In this document: positions 1 to 7,336 of the stretch, piece by piece | Layout of the letters: the number at the start of each line of letters is the position of its first letter | Position numbering within the stretch: position 1 is the stretch's first letter | Source: an uncultured Clostridia bacterium | GTDB lineage: Bacteria > Bacillota > Clostridia > Oscillospirales > Acutalibacteraceae | Assembly (NCBI GenBank): GCA_947593615.1 | Contig: CANQDR010000017.1 | Coordinates: 1-45,796 of the forward strand | Reading direction: 5' to 3' | Length of the DNA: 45,796 bases | Made by a program: the position numbers and the translations under genes | Notes under the pieces: generated by a model | Database searches by the model: none | What the model saw: only the letters and a program-made list of their open reading frames with translations | What the model was told of the DNA's origin: nothing

Positions 1-3
1 GCT

Positions 4-31
4 TGACAAATTAAAATTGATATATTATAAT
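4..31 (+). promoter_or_regulatory. Sigma-A type promoter of the surface-fibre operon
   Basis: TTGACA at 4-9 and TATAAT at 26-31 are separated by 16 bases. Transcription would begin near position 38, giving a leader of about 190 nt before the first signal peptidase gene. No gene lies upstream inside the window. Confidence 0.7.
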
Positions 32-81
32 TACATTAACGTAGTAATAGTTGTTAAGAAGTATTCGTTCTACGCAAGGCG

Positions 82-111
82 GCTTGAATATTAATAGCTT
101 GAATATTAATA
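82..111 (+). repeat. Perfect 15-bp tandem repeat in the operon leader
   Basis: GCTTGAATATTAATA occurs at 82-96 and immediately again at 97-111, inside the untranslated leader. Its role is unknown; it could be a regulator or RNA-binding site. Confidence 0.6.
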
Positions 112-226
112 GCGTGTACGGTTATTATACCACAAAGCAGTGCGTTTATTATATACATTTTAAAGCATATTATCAATACTCCGACTAAGCTTGTAAGCAG
201 AAAACTGAAATAAAAGGTGATTTTAT

Positions 227-874
227 ATGCAGGAAGCAATTGAAAACAGCGAAGCGCAGAGTAACGCGCACAAAAAAAGATTCGGCGGAATAACAGGTAT
301 CATCGGAATCATACTTTGCATTTTGATCCTGCCTTTTCTCATAGTCAATGTAACCCTGCTTATCAGCTCGGAAATCAATCCCGACGTGCCGCCCAGTATT
401 ATGGGCTACACACCGCTTGTGGTGGAATCGGGCAGTATGACGCCCTATTTTTCTGTAGACGACCTTATAATCATACATAACGGAAGCGAAAGCGACGTCT
501 ATGACAAAGGCGACGTAATTTGCTTTAAGAGCGGTGATTCATACGTTACTCACCGAATTGTAGATACAAAAACCAATAAAAACGGCGAGCTTGTCTACAC
601 AACACAAGGCGACGCCAACAACACGCCCGACGCACAGCCTGTGAACTCAAGCCAGATACTCGGCTCGTGCGCGACAAGCATAAAGGGCTTAGGCGGAGTT
701 TTGATGTTCATACAAACGCCCGCTGGAATGATTTGCTGTGTTATTTTGCCGGTGATCATATTGTTTCTTTTGTTCTATATACCGCCCAAAATTGCGGCGC
801 GCAGAAAAAGGAAAGCAAATCATTTTGTTGATATTGTCTCAAACTCTTCATCATCTACAGAGGCATCTTTTTAA
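227..874 (+). CDS. Signal peptidase I, ER/SipW type
   Basis: Membrane serine protease of family S26B that removes signal peptides from a dedicated set of exported proteins. A first membrane segment at about residues 23-48 is followed by the SGSM box (catalytic Ser), then the VTHRIV box, in which His replaces the Lys of the ordinary bacterial enzyme, and then TQGDANN. A second membrane segment lies near residues 160-188, followed by a basic tail. The 215-residue length fits SipW-like enzymes. A GGTG ribosome site precedes the ATG. The next gene encodes a SipW-type substrate, so this is probably its processing enzyme. A second paralogous peptidase lies downstream at 2844. Confidence 0.9.
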   Translation: MQEAIENSEAQSNAHKKRFGGITGIIGIILCILILPFLIVNVTLLISSEINPDVPPSIMGYTPLVVESGSMTPYFSVDDLIIIHNGSESDVYDKGDVICFKSGDSYVTHRIVDTKTNKNGELVYTTQGDANNTPDAQPVNSSQILGSCATSIKGLGGVLMFIQTPAGMICCVILPVIILFLLFYIPPKIAARRKRKANHFVDIVSNSSSSTEASF

Positions 875-963
875 ATCAGGTTATTCTTTTCGGCTATTGC
901 CACAAAGCTGAAATTTATAACATATATACTTAGAAAAAATTAAATTAGGAGGACTTTTTATTC

Positions 964-1596
964 ATGGAAAAAAGTAAAACATTTTTACGTGCCGCAGGCA
1001 TTTTGATGGGCGCTACAATGCTCACAACTTGTGTACTCGGCGGAACTTTGGCTAAGTATGCTACAGATTCAGGTAAGTTAGCTGCTGATGGTACAATTGC
1101 AAAGTGGAAAGTTAATGTAAATGGTGCTGATATTACAAAGTTAAGTGGTAAGATTGATTTATTTGATGCTGTTTTCGATACTGCGACTAGTGATCCATCA
1201 TTACTCGGAGCAGGACAACCAGACGACGAGATTAAAGAAGCTAATATGATTGCTCCCGGCACATGGGGCGATTGTTCTATGGAAATTGAAAATGCCAGTG
1301 ATGTTGATGCAAATATTGCAGTAACATTAGAAAAGGATACATCTAATAATTTACCTTTGCAGTTTAGTACTAATGGTGATAGCTGGAGTGATGATTTAAC
1401 TACGGTACTTAGTGGCTTTGATACAAACTTTGAAGCTGGTCAAACTAAGACTGTTAATTTACTCTGGAAATGGGATTTTGATGCTTCTGGTGAAGACACC
1501 AATGATTCAAGAGATACTGCTATAGGTACAGCGGCGAATGATAGTGCTGAGAAGTCTATATTAGACGTAACAATCACAGCAACTCAGAAAGACTAA
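964..1596 (+). CDS. TasA/CalY-like SipW-dependent secreted protein
   Basis: A 210-residue secreted protein with a SipW-type signal peptide (hydrophobic core at about residues 9-27, cleavage region GGTLAKYA) and a beta-rich mature domain with no C-terminal anchor. The pattern matches the TasA/camelysin family, which forms biofilm fibres or cell-surface protein. The segment WKWDFD followed by DTAIGTAA near the C terminus recurs as WRWQGD and DTKLGIAA in the next protein, linking the two. AGGAGG at 947-952 sets the ATG. The mature part uses GGT, GCT and TTA codons far more than the signal-peptide part and neighbouring genes, fitting high expression or exchange of the domain. A strong structured RNA element follows. 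It is likely the major subunit, by inference. Confidence 0.75.
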   Translation: MEKSKTFLRAAGILMGATMLTTCVLGGTLAKYATDSGKLAADGTIAKWKVNVNGADITKLSGKIDLFDAVFDTATSDPSLLGAGQPDDEIKEANMIAPGTWGDCSMEIENASDVDANIAVTLEKDTSNNLPLQFSTNGDSWSDDLTTVLSGFDTNFEAGQTKTVNLLWKWDFDASGEDTNDSRDTAIGTAANDSAEKSILDVTITATQKD

Positions 1597-1646
1597 TAAA
1601 ATTGCTTAACATAAACCCTTTTAACTTGTGGCGGTTAAACGGCTTT

Positions 1647-1727
1647 TTGGCTGAATCCATAACAGGATTCAGCCAATATTGAAGTAATTTGTTCATCACA
1701 AAGCAAATTATTTCAATATTGGCTGAA
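1647..1727 (+). promoter_or_regulatory. Two mutually exclusive intergenic hairpins
   Basis: Arm A (1647-1658) pairs perfectly with arm B1 (1665-1676), giving a 12-bp stem with a 6-nt loop. Bases 1668-1691 overlap arm B1 and pair with 1704-1727 over 24 positions with one G-U pair and a 12-nt loop. The stems share 1668-1676, so they cannot form together. No long U-run follows either, so simple termination is unlikely. They may stabilise or process the mRNA, or switch expression between the subunit gene and the anchored protein. Confidence 0.6.
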
Positions 1728-1777
1728 ATAGTAAAGATAAATTTTAATTTTAGAAACTGAAGTAAGGAAAGGAAAGG

Positions 1778-2878
1778 TTGAATTGGCCTATGCAAAAACA
1801 CTATCAAAGACAATATAAAACCTCTGTCCGTGTGGCGGCATCGCTTGCACTTTTGCTGGCTTTCAGCATATTTTTGTCAGCGTCACTCATCGTTGGCGCA
1901 AAGGCAGATACCGACACAGGCGACGAGCCTCTAATTATATGGGAAAACAGTACACAAAAACGCTGGAGCCAGCTTGCTGAGCTTGATATTTTTGCAAACG
2001 TTGATTTTGATAATCAACATATCATAGCTCCCTACAGTCAGGGAGAATATTCCTTTACTATGCAGAACACCGCGCGTTTTCCGCTTCGCTGTGTAATGAG
2101 CTTCAGCGAAGAAAACGAATACAGTGTGCCTATGGAGTTTCGTCTGCGCGGCGACAGCGGCTATATTTCAGGAAGCGACAGCGAATGGGTAAGCTGTGCC
2201 GATCTTACGGATCTTACCACTGACTTGAAAAATGAATCCTCTGCAAACTATGTGCTTGAATGGCGCTGGCAGGGTGATGCTGACGACGAGCGCGACACAA
2301 AGCTGGGAATTGCCGCCGCAGAGAAAGATATTCATTATATTATGAATTTAACCGTAACTGCCGAGCAATCAGGCGAGCCTATAACTGAACCTACAACTGA
2401 GCCAACGGTTGAGCCAACAACTGAACCAACAACTGAACCAACTGTTGAACCTACAGTTAAACCAACTGTTGAGCCTACAACTGAACCTACGGTTGAGCCT
2501 ACAACTGAGCCAACTGTTGAACCTACAGTTGAACCAACAGTCGGACCTACAATTGAACCGACAGTCGGACCTACAATTGAACCAACAGTCGGACCTACAA
2601 TTGAACCAACAGTCGGACCTACAGTTGAGCCAACGACTGAACCGTCTGATGATGAGCCTGCAACTGATCCGAAGACAGGAGAAACAATTGAGCCTGCAAC
2701 TGCTCCGCAGGGCGGAAATGTGTCCGATACAACCACAGCACAGACAGGCGACGGCGACAAAGCGGCATTATGGATGGCTTTGGCAGTTGTATCCGCACTT
2801 GTGCTTGTACTTACTCTTATGTTCAGACGCAGAAAACAATGTTATGAAGAAATTAATGACCAAATTAATGACTGCTAA
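1778..2878 (+). CDS. Anchored TasA-like surface protein with T/E/P/V stalk
   Basis: A 366-residue export substrate. A membrane signal segment at about residues 19-42 ends in GAKAD. A globular domain (about 45-200) carries EWRWQGDADDERDTKLG, which resembles the end of the preceding TasA-like protein. A stalk of EPT, VEPT and VGPTIEPT repeats (about 205-290) follows, then AQTGD, a membrane segment (about 328-350) and RRRK: a sorting-signal layout without the Leu-Pro of LPxTG. It may be the wall-anchored base or cap of the fibre. TTG at 1778 has AAGGA 9 nt upstream; ATG at 1790 is an alternative start giving MQKHYQRQYK. The 3' end overlaps the next gene by 35 nt, suggesting translational coupling. 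Confidence 0.7.
   Translation: MNWPMQKHYQRQYKTSVRVAASLALLLAFSIFLSASLIVGAKADTDTGDEPLIIWENSTQKRWSQLAELDIFANVDFDNQHIIAPYSQGEYSFTMQNTARFPLRCVMSFSEENEYSVPMEFRLRGDSGYISGSDSEWVSCADLTDLTTDLKNESSANYVLEWRWQGDADDERDTKLGIAAAEKDIHYIMNLTVTAEQSGEPITEPTTEPTVEPTTEPTTEPTVEPTVKPTVEPTTEPTVEPTTEPTVEPTVEPTVGPTIEPTVGPTIEPTVGPTIEPTVGPTVEPTTEPSDDEPATDPKTGETIEPATAPQGGNVSDTTTAQTGDGDKAALWMALAVVSALVLVLTLMFRRRKQCYEEINDQINDC
2377..2665 (+). repeat. Tandem short repeats encoding the EPT/VGPTIEPT stalk
   Basis: The coding sequence is built from 12-bp EPTT/EPTV units and then 24-bp units encoding EPTVGPTI repeated about three times with near-identical bases. The units keep frame, so copy-number change would alter stalk length only. 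The low complexity also opens long meaningless frames on both strands. Confidence 0.75.
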
Positions 2879-3368
2879 AAAAATATACAAGGGAATATCA
2901 GTGTTCGCCGCTGTGCTTTGCATAATTTTTGCCGCTGTTTTCGGATATACGGCAGTTGCAAAGGCAGTTGGAGAACCGCTTCCTATGATTTTTGGTTGGG
3001 GTAATGCAGTTGTTCTCTCCGGCAGCATGGAACCTGAGCTGCCGGTGGGAGCACTGGTAATTATCCAAAAACAGGACAGTTATTCTGCCGGAGATGTAGT
3101 GACCTATCAGGAAGAAAACGGCACTCTCGTTACACATCGGCTTATGTCCGTTAAAAACGGCGTTGCCGTTACAAAAGGCGATGCAAACAATACTGAGGAT
3201 TCCCCCATTCTGTTGAAGCAGATCAGGGGAAAAGTACAGGCTGTTTGGCAGGGCGCCGGCAATGTAATGCTGTGGCTGAAATCGCCCATATGTATTCTTT
3301 TGCTTTTGCTTGTGGGCGGCTTACTGATATTTATTCCAAACAGTTTGATTAAAAGAAAGGTTAGGTGA
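2844..3368 (+). CDS. Second signal peptidase I, ER/SipW type
   Basis: A 174-residue S26B protease paralogous to the one at 227. A first membrane segment lies at about residues 13-32, then SGSM with catalytic Ser, GDVV, VTHRLM with the His of the ER-type dyad, KGDANN, and a C-terminal membrane segment before a basic end. The start at 2844 (MKKLMTKLM) lies inside the end of the preceding gene; in-frame ATGs at 2856 and 2868 are alternatives, and none has a strong ribosome site, so coupling to upstream translation is likely. A longer in-frame reading upstream is only the stalk repeat read out of frame. Having two peptidases in one operon suggests separate substrate preferences or a heteromeric enzyme. 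Confidence 0.88.
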   Translation: MKKLMTKLMTAKKIYKGISVFAAVLCIIFAAVFGYTAVAKAVGEPLPMIFGWGNAVVLSGSMEPELPVGALVIIQKQDSYSAGDVVTYQEENGTLVTHRLMSVKNGVAVTKGDANNTEDSPILLKQIRGKVQAVWQGAGNVMLWLKSPICILLLLLVGGLLIFIPNSLIKRKVR

Positions 3369-3374
3369 CTCTGA

Positions 3375-4160
3375 ATGAGAAATGAGTCTGATTATATATA
3401 TTATTTCTCCTCTGAACAAAAATCAGAGCCGAAACATGCCGCCGTGAAATGCGCCCCTAAGCATTTAAAAAAACACAGGCACATTCGCGCAATACATTTG
3501 TTTGCTCTTTGCTATCTGCTCATAGCCGCAATGCTTATGTCAACAAGCGGTTCTTTTGCTAAATTTACTGAGACTTCTCCTACCGTTACAGCGAATAACG
3601 TGTCTGTAGCTTCGTTTAATTATGATGTTAAGAATCTTAATGTTTCTGAAATAAACAAAAGTGATTTCAATTTGAATGATACCGATATTGTGGTTTGTGC
3701 TTTTGAAGTTTCAAACGCTGATGCAGAAGGAAATATTAGTGACGTCGCATTGAGTTGTGATGTTCAATTGCAACTAAGAGCAAATTATGATATAGAACTT
3801 GATGATTATTACCAGGTAATTGAAGAAGATCAGAAGAAAATTGATGCGTGTAAATCACTTAATTTATATATGAAGGTAAAGGATTCAGCTAATAATCTGG
3901 CTTCATATGAAAAATCTGATATATCGCTCCCGGATGGACCTAAGATTGCTCCTGCTTCAATGGTGATACCTTCACATTCTGACCTTAATGGTGCGTGGAA
4001 TGATAAAATAACTTTTAATGCAGGTGATTCTGACAAAAAGGTTTGTCTAATTTATGTTGATACTAGTAAATTTGATTATTCTATAAATACGATTTTTGAT
4101 TTTAATGGACCTATGATAAATCAGGATAACCTTAAAATATTTGTAAACCAAGTTGACTAA
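3375..4160 (+). CDS. SipW-dependent-type surface protein
   Basis: A 261-residue protein directly after the second signal peptidase. A long basic N-terminal segment of about 40 residues precedes a hydrophobic core (about 41-58) and the SipW-style cleavage region SGSFAKFTE. The mature domain starts with VSVASFNYDV, as in the TasA/CalY-type fold, and has no anchor. The unusually long cytoplasmic extension before the signal core is odd for the family. The mature-domain DNA is more AT-rich than the leader-coding part, as in the gene at 964. Likely a substrate of the adjacent peptidase and a minor fibre subunit (inference). Confidence 0.65.
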   Translation: MRNESDYIYYFSSEQKSEPKHAAVKCAPKHLKKHRHIRAIHLFALCYLLIAAMLMSTSGSFAKFTETSPTVTANNVSVASFNYDVKNLNVSEINKSDFNLNDTDIVVCAFEVSNADAEGNISDVALSCDVQLQLRANYDIELDDYYQVIEEDQKKIDACKSLNLYMKVKDSANNLASYEKSDISLPDGPKIAPASMVIPSHSDLNGAWNDKITFNAGDSDKKVCLIYVDTSKFDYSINTIFDFNGPMINQDNLKIFVNQVD

Positions 4161-4172
4161 GGGGGCGGAAAT

Positions 4173-4619
4173 ATGAATAAATTTGTTGCAACATTAAAAA
4201 ATAGCAAATATCTTTTTCTCTTGATTCTTTGCTTGATTATCACCTCAATAATTGTGCTGTCTGTCGGTGTTACCTCCGGCAAATATACGGCTCAGAAATC
4301 ATTTTCTGTTTCGGTTGAAATTGGCACAACCTCCGCCCCCGCTGGTGACCCAGGTTCTCCCGAATCTCCGGGCATAATTCAGAATAACTCGTCCTCAAGC
4401 GTAAACAGCAAGCCATTTATTGCTACTGTTCCTGCGACAGAGCCGATTGATAACAGCCAAAAAGCAGTAGAGCCTGCTGTAGAGGAAACTACAGCCGCAG
4501 AAGAAACTACTGTTCCCGATAACACCGAAAACGCTGAAAACGGCGGCGATGCTCAGAACGCAGTTGAGTCGGCTGATGCGCAGACAAACAATGAATTTTA
4601 TGAACCCGCAATTCAATAA
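4173..4619 (+). CDS. Small SipW-type secreted or membrane-anchored protein
   Basis: A 148-residue protein with an N-terminal hydrophobic segment (about 12-33) followed by VTSGKYTAQKSFSVSVEIG, which matches the start of SipW-dependent substrates. The rest is a low-complexity tail rich in Pro, Ser, Glu, Thr and Ala (VEETTAAEETT) with no folded domain visible. GGGGGCGG precedes the ATG by a short spacer, and only 12 nt separate it from the gene before. It may be a truncated substrate that kept only the first strand plus a spacer; the function is unknown. Confidence 0.6.
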   Translation: MNKFVATLKNSKYLFLLILCLIITSIIVLSVGVTSGKYTAQKSFSVSVEIGTTSAPAGDPGSPESPGIIQNNSSSSVNSKPFIATVPATEPIDNSQKAVEPAVEETTAAEETTVPDNTENAENGGDAQNAVESADAQTNNEFYEPAIQ

Positions 4620-4669
4620 ATCCTATGCGATTTTTAAATAACAGGAATAGGCCGAGGAGTGTTATATAT

Positions 4670-4846
4670 ATGTTAGGGTTCATAATCGGATTGTTTGTCG
4701 GTGTATTTATCGGCACAGGATTTATGGCGCTGTTCTATGCTTCGGGACGAGAATCTGACGAAGAATATCGACGCGAACGTTCAAAAATGATTAAAAATAA
4801 AACAAATTCAGATAAAGAAAAAGATAATGATGATGCAGACAGCTAA
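4670..4846 (+). CDS. DUF3789-like small membrane protein
   Basis: A 58-residue peptide beginning MLGFIIGLFVGVFIGTGFM: a single glycine-zipper-like membrane segment, followed by a highly charged cytoplasmic tail. This is the DUF3789 pattern. The start at 4670 is preferred over the in-frame ATG at 4625 because GAGGAG lies just upstream of 4670. A 42-residue relative is at 12832-12960. As the last gene of the fibre operon it may be an accessory membrane factor, but nothing in the sequence shows the role. Confidence 0.6.
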   Translation: MLGFIIGLFVGVFIGTGFMALFYASGRESDEEYRRERSKMIKNKTNSDKEKDNDDADS

Positions 4847-4930
4847 TCAGTCTTTATTATCAATTCTATGTCCTCCACAGTGTTTTCTTTTTGGAAACAT
4901 TGTAGAAATACATACATAAAAATCACCGGT

Positions 4931-4968
4931 GAAGCGAATCAAAATGATTCGCTTCATTGGTTTTTGGT
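4931..4968 (+). terminator. Terminator of the surface-fibre operon
   Basis: GAAGCGAATC and GATTCGCTTC form a perfect 10-bp stem with a 5-nt loop (4931-4955), followed by a T-rich stretch. Confidence 0.75.
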
Positions 4969-5050
4969 TCTTATTTTTTTATTTATATTTCCCCTATTTA
5001 TTTTATTTAAAAAATTTTTGGAATTTTTTAAATTTTTTTATATTTTTATA

Positions 5051-5079
5051 TTGACATTTAAAAAATATAGTGCTACAAT
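5051..5079 (+). promoter_or_regulatory. Strong sigma-A promoter with extended -10, no gene downstream
   Basis: TTGACA at 5051-5056, 17-base spacer, then TG-C-TACAAT with -10 at 5074-5079. No plausible coding region follows before the terminator near 5200. Confidence 0.65.
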
Positions 5080-5085
5080 ATAATC

Positions 5086-5207
5086 ATGGTAAGTATGGTA
5101 ATCTTTTCTTATTGAAATGTTTTTGGAAGAAACTTTCTTTTTCTTCCAAAGCTTTTCTACACGCCAAAGAAGTCCGCTTTTATGCGGACTTTTTTGGCGT
5201 TATTTTT
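5086..5207 (+). ncRNA. Candidate small RNA of about 120 nt
   Basis: Bounded by the promoter at 5051-5079 and the terminator at 5161-5207. The transcript has a U-rich start, a 10-bp hairpin (TTTGGAAGAA at 5122-5131 with TTCTTCCAAA at 5141-5150) and then the terminator hairpin. The only open frame is nine codons without a ribosome site. I do not recognise a family, so this is a prediction from architecture. Confidence 0.45.
5161..5207 (+). terminator. Terminator of the candidate small RNA
   Basis: 5161-5177 pairs with 5184-5200 over 17 positions with a mismatch or two and a 6-nt loop, followed by TATTTTTAT. Confidence 0.75.
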
Positions 5208-5302
5208 ATCTGTGTCTTATCTGTGTTTGTTATTCCCTAATTTTATTTGCTTCTTTATTTTATTAATTATTTTTTTGCCTTAATTTACCTGCGTTTTAGC
5301 AT

Positions 5303-5332
5303 TAAAAAGCGGCGAAGCCTTGCCTCGCCGCT
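5303..5332 (-). terminator. Terminator of the msmX-like gene
   Basis: On the minus strand AGCGGCGA and TCGCCGCT (5308-5332) form the outer stem around a short inner stem, followed by TTTTT. Confidence 0.7.
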
Positions 5333-5350
5333 AAAATATCGGATTTTAAA

Positions 5351-6460
5351 TCAGTTAGTAATTGTCTGCTCTGTATCCTTATCAAAAATGTGGATCCTTG
5401 AAAGGTCAAATGCAATTTTGATGTTATCTCCCGGATTTGCTGTTGATGTAGGTTCAACACGAGCTGTAATCGGAACACCTCCGATATTAACATACAGGTA
5501 AATTTCTGCACCCATAAGCTCGGTAACGTCAACATTTGCATCAAACAGGCAAGCTGCCTTTGCAATTTCTTCAGGCTCATCATGAACATTCTCAGGACGA
5601 ATTCCGAATACAACTTCTTTTCCAACATAGCTGTCAAGCTTGCCGCCTGCTGCTTTGTCAGCAGGAACAGGTACCTTATACTTATCAAAGTTAAGTGTAT
5701 AGTTTGAACCTTCCTTAGCAAGAGTAGCGTTAATAAAGTTCATCTGCGGTGAACCGATGAATCCTGCAACAAACATATTGCAAGGCAAATCATAGAGGTG
5801 CTGAGGTGTATCAACCTGCTGAATGAAGCCGTCCTTCATTACAACAATTCTTGTACCCATTGTCATAGCCTCTGTCTGGTCATGCGTTACATAGATAAAT
5901 GTTGTGCCTAAACGCTGATAGAGCTTTGAAATCTCTGTACGCATCTGAGCACGGAGCTTTGCGTCAAGGTTTGAAAGCGGTTCATCAAGAAGGAATACCT
6001 TAGGATTACGAACGATAGCACGTCCAAGTGCAACACGCTGTCTTTGTCCGCCAGAAAGAGCCTTTGGCTTTCTGTCAAGGTACTGCTCAATTCCGAGAAT
6101 ACGTGCAGCCTCTTCAACTCTGCGCTTGATTTCTTCCTTTGGAGTTTTGCGAAGTTTAAGACCAAAAGCCATATTATCATATACAGTCATATGAGGATAA
6201 AGAGCATAGTTCTGGAAAACCATTGCAATATCTCTGTCTTTTGGTGCTATGTCATTTGCAAGCTTGTCACCAATGTAGAGCTCGCCTTTAGAAATATCTT
6301 CAAGACCGGCAATCATTCTGAGTGTTGTTGATTTACCACAGCCAGACGGTCCAACAAGAATTATAAATTCCTTGTCTGCAATTTCAAGGTTAAAGTCAGT
6401 TACGGCCGTAACTCCGCCGTCATAAATTTTGTAAACATGTTTCAATGATACATTTGCCAT
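5351..6460 (-). CDS. msmX: Carbohydrate ABC transporter ATPase, MsmX/UgpC type
   Basis: The 369-residue cytoplasmic ATPase powers binding-protein-dependent sugar importers. The Walker A motif GPSGCGKST, the Q-loop QNYALYPHMTV, the signature LSGGQRQRVALGRA, Walker B VFLLDEPLSNLD and the switch His in THD are all present, followed by an OB-fold (TOBE) C-terminal domain. Length is standard. Start at 6460 because GGAGG lies 7 bases upstream and the protein begins MANVSLKHVYK; the open frame further upstream is untranslated. No permease or binding protein is beside it. That fits MsmX-type ATPases, which serve several oligosaccharide importers, probably including maltodextrin uptake here. Confidence 0.93.
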   Translation of the reverse strand: MANVSLKHVYKIYDGGVTAVTDFNLEIADKEFIILVGPSGCGKSTTLRMIAGLEDISKGELYIGDKLANDIAPKDRDIAMVFQNYALYPHMTVYDNMAFGLKLRKTPKEEIKRRVEEAARILGIEQYLDRKPKALSGGQRQRVALGRAIVRNPKVFLLDEPLSNLDAKLRAQMRTEISKLYQRLGTTFIYVTHDQTEAMTMGTRIVVMKDGFIQQVDTPQHLYDLPCNMFVAGFIGSPQMNFINATLAKEGSNYTLNFDKYKVPVPADKAAGGKLDSYVGKEVVFGIRPENVHDEPEEIAKAACLFDANVDVTELMGAEIYLYVNIGGVPITARVEPTSTANPGDNIKIAFDLSRIHIFDKDTEQTITN

Positions 6461-6612
6461 AAAAAAACCTCCAGTAATCCAATAAAGTAATAATGCCTTA
6501 CTACAATTATTAATATACCACTTTAAACAATTTTTTACTATACTGATTTTAACTAAATATTTAAGCAATATTTTATTAAAAACCGATATGCAATAAAAAT
6601 CGTCCTATGTTT

Positions 6613-7335
6613 TTAGTGTATATTGCCGATAAAAATTAACTCTTTATCTAAATTTGTCAACAATTTACAACAACCTATGGGCAATTTGCTGTCTAAATAC
6701 AAATTACCGATTGATATTCGTTTAAGGTGCACAACATTTATTCCACAACATATAAACATTTTTTTAACCTGATGAAATTTTCCCTCGCAAATTGTAACAA
6801 TTCCCTGCCTTCTGTCGGAATCAGGTACGATTTCAAGCTTTGCAGGCATACATTTAGTTCCGTCGGAAAAAATAATTCCGTCCTCAAATTTCTTAACAGT
6901 ATCATCCGTTATTTCTTTGTCAAGCTTTGCTATATACTTTTTTTCGACGTGCTTCTTCGGCGACAGCATTTTGTGGGCAAAATCTCCGTCGTCTGTAATT
7001 ATCAATAGTCCCTCGGTGTCCTTGTCAAGCCTGCCTGCGGGAAAAAGTCCCTTTCGTTTGTATTCTTCGGGAAGCAAATCAATGACTGTCTTGTCATATT
7101 TGTCGTTACTTGCCGAAACAACGCCTGCCGGTTTATTCATCATAATATAAATATTCTTTTTATACTCTATAGCTTGTCCGTTTACGGCGATTTTATCAGC
7201 ATTTTCATCGATTTTTGTATCAATTTTTTTGCAAATTTCACCGTTTACGCACACTTGGCCGCTTTTTATTATTTTTTGTACCTCTTTGCGGCTTCCTATA
7301 TTCTGAGATACAAGTATTTTGTCAAGTCTTTCCAT
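6613..7335 (-). CDS. rsuA: 16S rRNA pseudouridine synthase, RsuA family
   Basis: A 240-residue RNA-modifying enzyme. An N-terminal S4 RNA-binding domain (about residues 1-60, MERLDKILVSQNIGSRKEV) is followed by the RsuA/RluB/E/F catalytic domain with AGRLDKDTEGLLIITDDG, where the Asp after Leu is the catalytic nucleophile. RsuA-type length and sequence suggest isomerisation of one 16S rRNA uridine. It starts one base after the stop of the upstream DUF4830 gene with no clear ribosome site of its own, so translation is probably coupled. A second, RluB-like enzyme is at 37323. Confidence 0.85.
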   Translation of the reverse strand: MERLDKILVSQNIGSRKEVQKIIKSGQVCVNGEICKKIDTKIDENADKIAVNGQAIEYKKNIYIMMNKPAGVVSASNDKYDKTVIDLLPEEYKRKGLFPAGRLDKDTEGLLIITDDGDFAHKMLSPKKHVEKKYIAKLDKEITDDTVKKFEDGIIFSDGTKCMPAKLEIVPDSDRRQGIVTICEGKFHQVKKMFICCGINVVHLKRISIGNLYLDSKLPIGCCKLLTNLDKELIFIGNIH

Positions 7336-7336
7336 T

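Noticed and set aside
2335..2843. Long open frames on the minus strand and in a second plus-strand frame through the stalk repeats
   Set aside because: They come from low-complexity repeats lacking stops. The products are Val/Gly/Ser or Leu/Asn/Gln runs with no ribosome site; the real second peptidase begins at 2844.
4868..5083. A 71-codon frame after the fibre operon
   Set aside because: It crosses the operon terminator and the promoter at 5051, is Phe/Leu/Ile/Lys-rich translation of AT-rich DNA, and has no ribosome site.
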